Below, in pieces: positions 34,629 through 36,979 of a DNA stretch of 36,979 nucleotides. The stretch is from positions 1 through 36,979 of the forward strand of contig JAFLCF010000017.1 in the NCBI GenBank assembly GCA_017303735.1, read 5' to 3'. Every line of letters begins with the position of its first letter. Positions within the stretch are counted from its first letter, which is position 1. The translations under genes were made by a program, and so were the position numbers. A model generated the notes under the pieces. That model saw only the letters and a list, made by a program, of their open reading frames with translations. It had not been told where the DNA came from and made no database searches. This DNA is from Anaerolineae bacterium (GTDB lineage Bacteria > Chloroflexota > Anaerolineae > Anaerolineales > Villigracilaceae).

Positions 34629-34695
34629 TTCGATATTCGTTTACTAAACGCAGAACACAGACTGACTTCGAATATCGAATATCCAGTCTCTGTTC
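34629..34695. repeat. Nested inverted repeats between the lipoprotein and mtaB genes
   Basis: TTCGATATTCG (34629-34639) is matched by CGAATATCGAA (34669-34679), and GAACACAGACTG (34653-34664) pairs with CAGTCTCTGTTC (34684-34695) with one mismatch. GAATATC is also tandemly repeated in the loop. No T-tract follows on either strand, so it is not a standard terminator. Confidence 0.6.
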
Positions 34696-34696
34696 T

Positions 34697-35350
34697 TTAC
34701 GGTTGCAGCACTACAAAATTATCGAAAAGCACATCCACACCGGCGGCGCCGAAGGTCCCAGCCAGCAGACCTACATCGCCCGTTGCAAGGGTGGCATCTT
34801 GAACTTGTGCGGTCTGGAAGCCATTGATAAAAAAGGTCAGGGTGCTTCCGACACAATCAGCACGGAGGTGATTAACCGCCACACCCTGCTTAATGGATGT
34901 AGAAGCGATCAACTCCGTTTGACCCAGCAAGGTTGCCTGCCCATCTTTGAACAAGCCCATTCCATAATATCCATCACTGGTGATCATAAAGAAATAGTAA
35001 TCTTTGCCATTATGGCGGCAGATCAACCCAATGCGGTTTTCATCGGGTCCTGCCAGCTTGCCAGTATCCACTTCAAGGCGCACATCGCCAAAATTACGCC
35101 GGGGTGTTGCCCAGAAATTCGTTTGCAATGCGTTGACCAAAATGCGATAGCCGCCTGAGTAATAATCCATCACGCCTTCGGTCACAAGCAGACGGTCCCA
35201 GCCGGTGGTGGCTTGCGCAAAATCATCTTGAAAAAGAACAGAGCCCGGCGCTTGAGCGGCTGCAACGGTTTGAGAAGGGTCTGCTGCCACGCCTGTGCAT
35301 GCAGAGATAAAAAACATCGAAACGAACAAAATGATTAAGATACGATTCAT
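34697..35350 (-). CDS. Lipoprotein with beta-sandwich (LamG/concanavalin-like) domain
   Basis: 217 residues. The signal sequence MNRILIILFVSMFFISAC has a lipobox with Cys18, so the protein should be lipid-anchored outside the membrane. The rest (FQDDFAQATTGWDRL ... GGYRILV ... DVRLEVDTG ... NRIGLICRHNGKDYYFFMITSDGYYGMG ... LRADCVGSTLTFFINGFQ ... VGLLAGTFGAAGVDVLFDNFVVL) is a jelly-roll fold common in Chloroflexota lipoproteins and DUF1080-like sugar-binding domains. No catalytic residues are seen, so binding is likelier than catalysis. The start at 35350 is set by the signal peptide; a longer frame to 35437 runs into the upstream TPR gene. It follows that gene by 13 bases. Confidence 0.85.
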   Translation of the reverse strand: MNRILIILFVSMFFISACTGVAADPSQTVAAAQAPGSVLFQDDFAQATTGWDRLLVTEGVMDYYSGGYRILVNALQTNFWATPRRNFGDVRLEVDTGKLAGPDENRIGLICRHNGKDYYFFMITSDGYYGMGLFKDGQATLLGQTELIASTSIKQGVAVNHLRADCVGSTLTFFINGFQTAQVQDATLATGDVGLLAGTFGAAGVDVLFDNFVVLQP

Positions 35351-35357
35351 GGGCGTG

Positions 35358-35363
35358 ATTTTA
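35358..35363 (-). promoter_or_regulatory. Possible -10 box (TAAAAT) directly before the lipoprotein gene
   Basis: TAAAAT follows the TPR gene's stop codon on the minus strand, with 7 bases to the lipoprotein ATG and no Shine-Dalgarno. It may allow separate, leaderless transcription in addition to read-through from the TPR gene. The -35 is weak. Confidence 0.3.
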
Positions 35364-36758
35364 TCATTGAAAATATTTATCCAATAACAGTTGCGCGGCT
35401 TCGGCATAGACTCCCGCGTTATCTGCATCGCGCACATAGGTCAGTGAATTAAATGCCGCCGCCTGATTGCCCTGTGCAAGATAGGTCATGGCAAGATGAA
35501 TATGCGCCGAAAAATACTCTGGCGCGATCTCAATGGCAAGTTTCAAGGCTTCCTCTGCGCTGGCATACCGCCCTGTCGATAAATAAACATATCCGATCGC
35601 ATCCAATGCACCCGGGTCTGTGGGAGCCAAAGCCAAGGCTTGCCGTGCAGCCGGCAAACCGATCTCTTCAAGCTGCACGGAATTTTCTGCACAAAAGACC
35701 GCCAACAAACGCCAATACTCTACTGCATCTGGGGCAAGTTCCACGGCGCGTTGATACGCTTCAAGTGCAGAGACGAGGTTCCCAAGCCGCGAATAAGCAT
35801 CAGCCATGCTTGCCTGCCAACGCGGATTCTGCGGCTCGACCTGCGCCGCAAATTGATACTCCCCCAGCATCCGCTCATAATTTTCCTGACGACTCCAATA
35901 CAGTCCGCGCAGGGCGCGCACGTTGACAGAACTGCTGTCGAGGATTAACGCACGATCAAGTTCCACGCCTCCATCCTGACCGAGCTGCTGTTTCGCCTCC
36001 CCAAGCCATGCCCACGCCTCTGCATTTTTCTCATCTCTGAAAACCGCTTGCTCGAAAGCAGCAGATGCCAACTCCCAATCTTGCACCAAGCCGAACGCCT
36101 GCCCAAGGATCACCATTTGCATCGAAGGGTCGGTTTGCGTATCAGAAACCGCCAGAGCGGTGCGCAAGGTTTGGGCGGCTGAATCAACTTCGGGGTTAAG
36201 AGTCGAAGCGCGGGTCAATTCAGGCAAGGCATCTTCTGGCGCGTAAAAAGTCAGCAGTAATGCAAGTCGATAGGCGGCATAGGCATCCGATGGGTCTAAA
36301 CGGGTTTGGTTTTCAAGCGCAGTTTTCTCAGCCTCCCAATCTTTTTGAGTACGGTATACATACGCAAGGAGGCGGTATAACACAGCTGATTCATGTTGCT
36401 GTGTGCCCGCCGTACAAGTGGAGATGGCATCGGGCAGCTTTTCAAGATGTATCAAGGATGTGCAAAACCAGACCCAGCCGTCTTCTGTGAGATTCTCTTT
36501 TTCATCAAATTGCTCCACAGCAAGTTGATAATCTCCGCCCAGGGCATAAGCAATTCCTGCCTTCTCAGGCAGGTCCGTTCGCCAAAAGAGAAATTTTGAA
36601 GAATGAATGTATTGTTCGGCGGAAAGGCGATAGTCGCCCCGTGTTTGAGCATCTTCTGCCTTATTCAAGCTGGAAAAGCCAACAAAAAGTATGGGCAGGA
36701 GGATAGAGAGAATGAGAATCGACCCAACCCATAATGGAGTTGTTTTGCGTTGAAACAT
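35364..36758 (-). CDS. Membrane-anchored TPR-repeat protein
   Basis: 464 residues. One N-terminal membrane helix (~9-30, LWVGSILILSILLPILFVGF) and then a long chain of TPR-like helical hairpins to the end, clearest in the second half (AEAWAWLGEAKQQLGQ, PRWQASMADAYSRLGNLVSALEAYQRAVELAPD, PGALDAIGYVYLSTGRYASAEEALKLAIEIAPE, FSAHIHLAMTYLAQGNQAAAF). It is a scaffold for protein-protein contacts, probably on the outer side of the membrane; partners are unknown. The lipoprotein gene follows by 13 bases, so they may work together. TAGAAT ends 7 bases before the ATG and there is no Shine-Dalgarno. Confidence 0.85.
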   Translation of the reverse strand: MFQRKTTPLWVGSILILSILLPILFVGFSSLNKAEDAQTRGDYRLSAEQYIHSSKFLFWRTDLPEKAGIAYALGGDYQLAVEQFDEKENLTEDGWVWFCTSLIHLEKLPDAISTCTAGTQQHESAVLYRLLAYVYRTQKDWEAEKTALENQTRLDPSDAYAAYRLALLLTFYAPEDALPELTRASTLNPEVDSAAQTLRTALAVSDTQTDPSMQMVILGQAFGLVQDWELASAAFEQAVFRDEKNAEAWAWLGEAKQQLGQDGGVELDRALILDSSSVNVRALRGLYWSRQENYERMLGEYQFAAQVEPQNPRWQASMADAYSRLGNLVSALEAYQRAVELAPDAVEYWRLLAVFCAENSVQLEEIGLPAARQALALAPTDPGALDAIGYVYLSTGRYASAEEALKLAIEIAPEYFSAHIHLAMTYLAQGNQAAAFNSLTYVRDADNAGVYAEAAQLLLDKYFQ

Positions 36759-36765
36759 GGTTTCA

Positions 36766-36771
36766 ATTCTA
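36766..36771 (-). promoter_or_regulatory. -10 box (TAGAAT) of the TPR gene, leaderless arrangement
   Basis: TAGAAT on the minus strand with 7 bases to the start codon, in a 49-bp gap shared with a divergent gene. -35 weak. Confidence 0.4.
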
Positions 36772-36792
36772 CGCCATATTCGTGAAGGGAAG

Positions 36793-36798
36793 TATAAT
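36793..36798 (+). promoter_or_regulatory. -10 box (TATAAT) of the last gene
   Basis: TATAAT on the + strand with 9 bases to the ATG at 36808. It is back to back with the TPR gene's box. -35 weak. Confidence 0.4.
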
Positions 36799-36807
36799 CA
36801 CGAACGA

Positions 36808-36979
36808 ATGAACGCTTTTATACAACTCATCCTCACCCAACTGACCGTTCCACCCGGAGACCTCATTTATTACATTGTGCTGGTGTTTGCCGTTGCCAGC
36901 GCATTGCAATCGGCGTTTAATCATTGGCGGGCAAGTGAGTTCCCGCAGGCAAGGCGTGCCTTTGTAGGGCTGATGATCC
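36808..36979 (+). CDS. N-terminus of a membrane protein, 3' end cut by window edge
   Basis: 57 codons are visible before the window ends. The start MNAFIQLILTQLTVPPGD is followed by a membrane helix (LIYYIVLVFAVASALQSAF), then NHWRASEFPQARRAFVGLMI, which leads into a second helix. Such N-termini occur in membrane-bound sensor kinases and GAF proteins of Chloroflexota, but this is an impression from recall, and the function is not decided by what is visible. A TATAAT lies 9 bases before the ATG. Confidence 0.6.
   Translation, partial: MNAFIQLILTQLTVPPGDLIYYIVLVFAVASALQSAFNHWRASEFPQARRAFVGLMI

Noticed and set aside
35351..35437. 29-residue N-terminal extension of the lipoprotein
   Set aside because: It would overlap the end of the TPR gene and place the signal peptide inside the protein.

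Overview
The window is about 37 kb of bacterial chromosome with mid-50s % GC. I infer a member of the Chloroflexota, probably class Anaerolineae. The inference rests on the style of the genes: SdrD_B/DUF11 giant surface proteins ending in a sortase-like domain, PadR + HAAS/sensor pairs, an FHA-winged-helix regulator beside a PknB-type kinase, a TtuA/TtuB-like pair, and many start codons placed right behind a -10 box. No rRNA, tRNA, CRISPR array, insertion sequence or phage gene is visible, so the taxonomic call is moderate.

Layout. 1-3.7 kb (+): a partial amidase, a ROK-family sugar kinase and a class III aminotransferase. 3.7-16.8 kb (-): a TIR-domain protein and one very large gene (4153 codons) for a secreted surface protein with about 15 SdrD_B-type repeats between DUF11-like regions. 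It carries an LPKTG motif and then its own sortase domain. Eight of its repeats come from a 1476-bp unit present about 2.7 times, parts of it nearly identical. 17.1-22.1 kb (+): a soluble GAF-PAS histidine kinase, oligoendopeptidase F and a CpXC zinc-binding protein. 22.2-24.2 kb (-): a PIG-L deacetylase, an FMN split-barrel protein and an FHA-winged-helix regulator, divergent from a membrane-anchored Ser/Thr kinase (24.4-25.4 kb, +). 25.4-26.5 kb (-): a ubiquitin-like sulfur carrier and a tRNA thiolation enzyme. 26.8-30.8 kb (+): a GT4 glycosyltransferase overlapping a YraN nuclease-like gene, then a GH25-SH3b(x4)-NAGPA wall-active protein. 30.9-36.8 kb (-): a HAAS/sensor membrane protein with its PadR repressor, FolD, MtaB, a lipoprotein and a TPR protein. 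The window ends in the start of a membrane protein on the + strand.

How the genes relate. Cell-surface functions (giant adhesin/sortase, GH25/NAGPA hydrolase, GT4, lipoprotein) and signalling (histidine kinase, Ser/Thr kinase with FHA regulator, PadR/HAAS) dominate, mixed with housekeeping genes (folD, mtaB, pepF). The best candidates for new biology are the surface protein that carries both a sorting motif and a sortase domain, and the divergent kinase/FHA-DNA-binding pair. Across the window, starts fall into two classes: genes with a clear Shine-Dalgarno sequence, and genes with a -10 hexamer 6-10 bases before the start codon and no Shine-Dalgarno, which suggests leaderless mRNAs.
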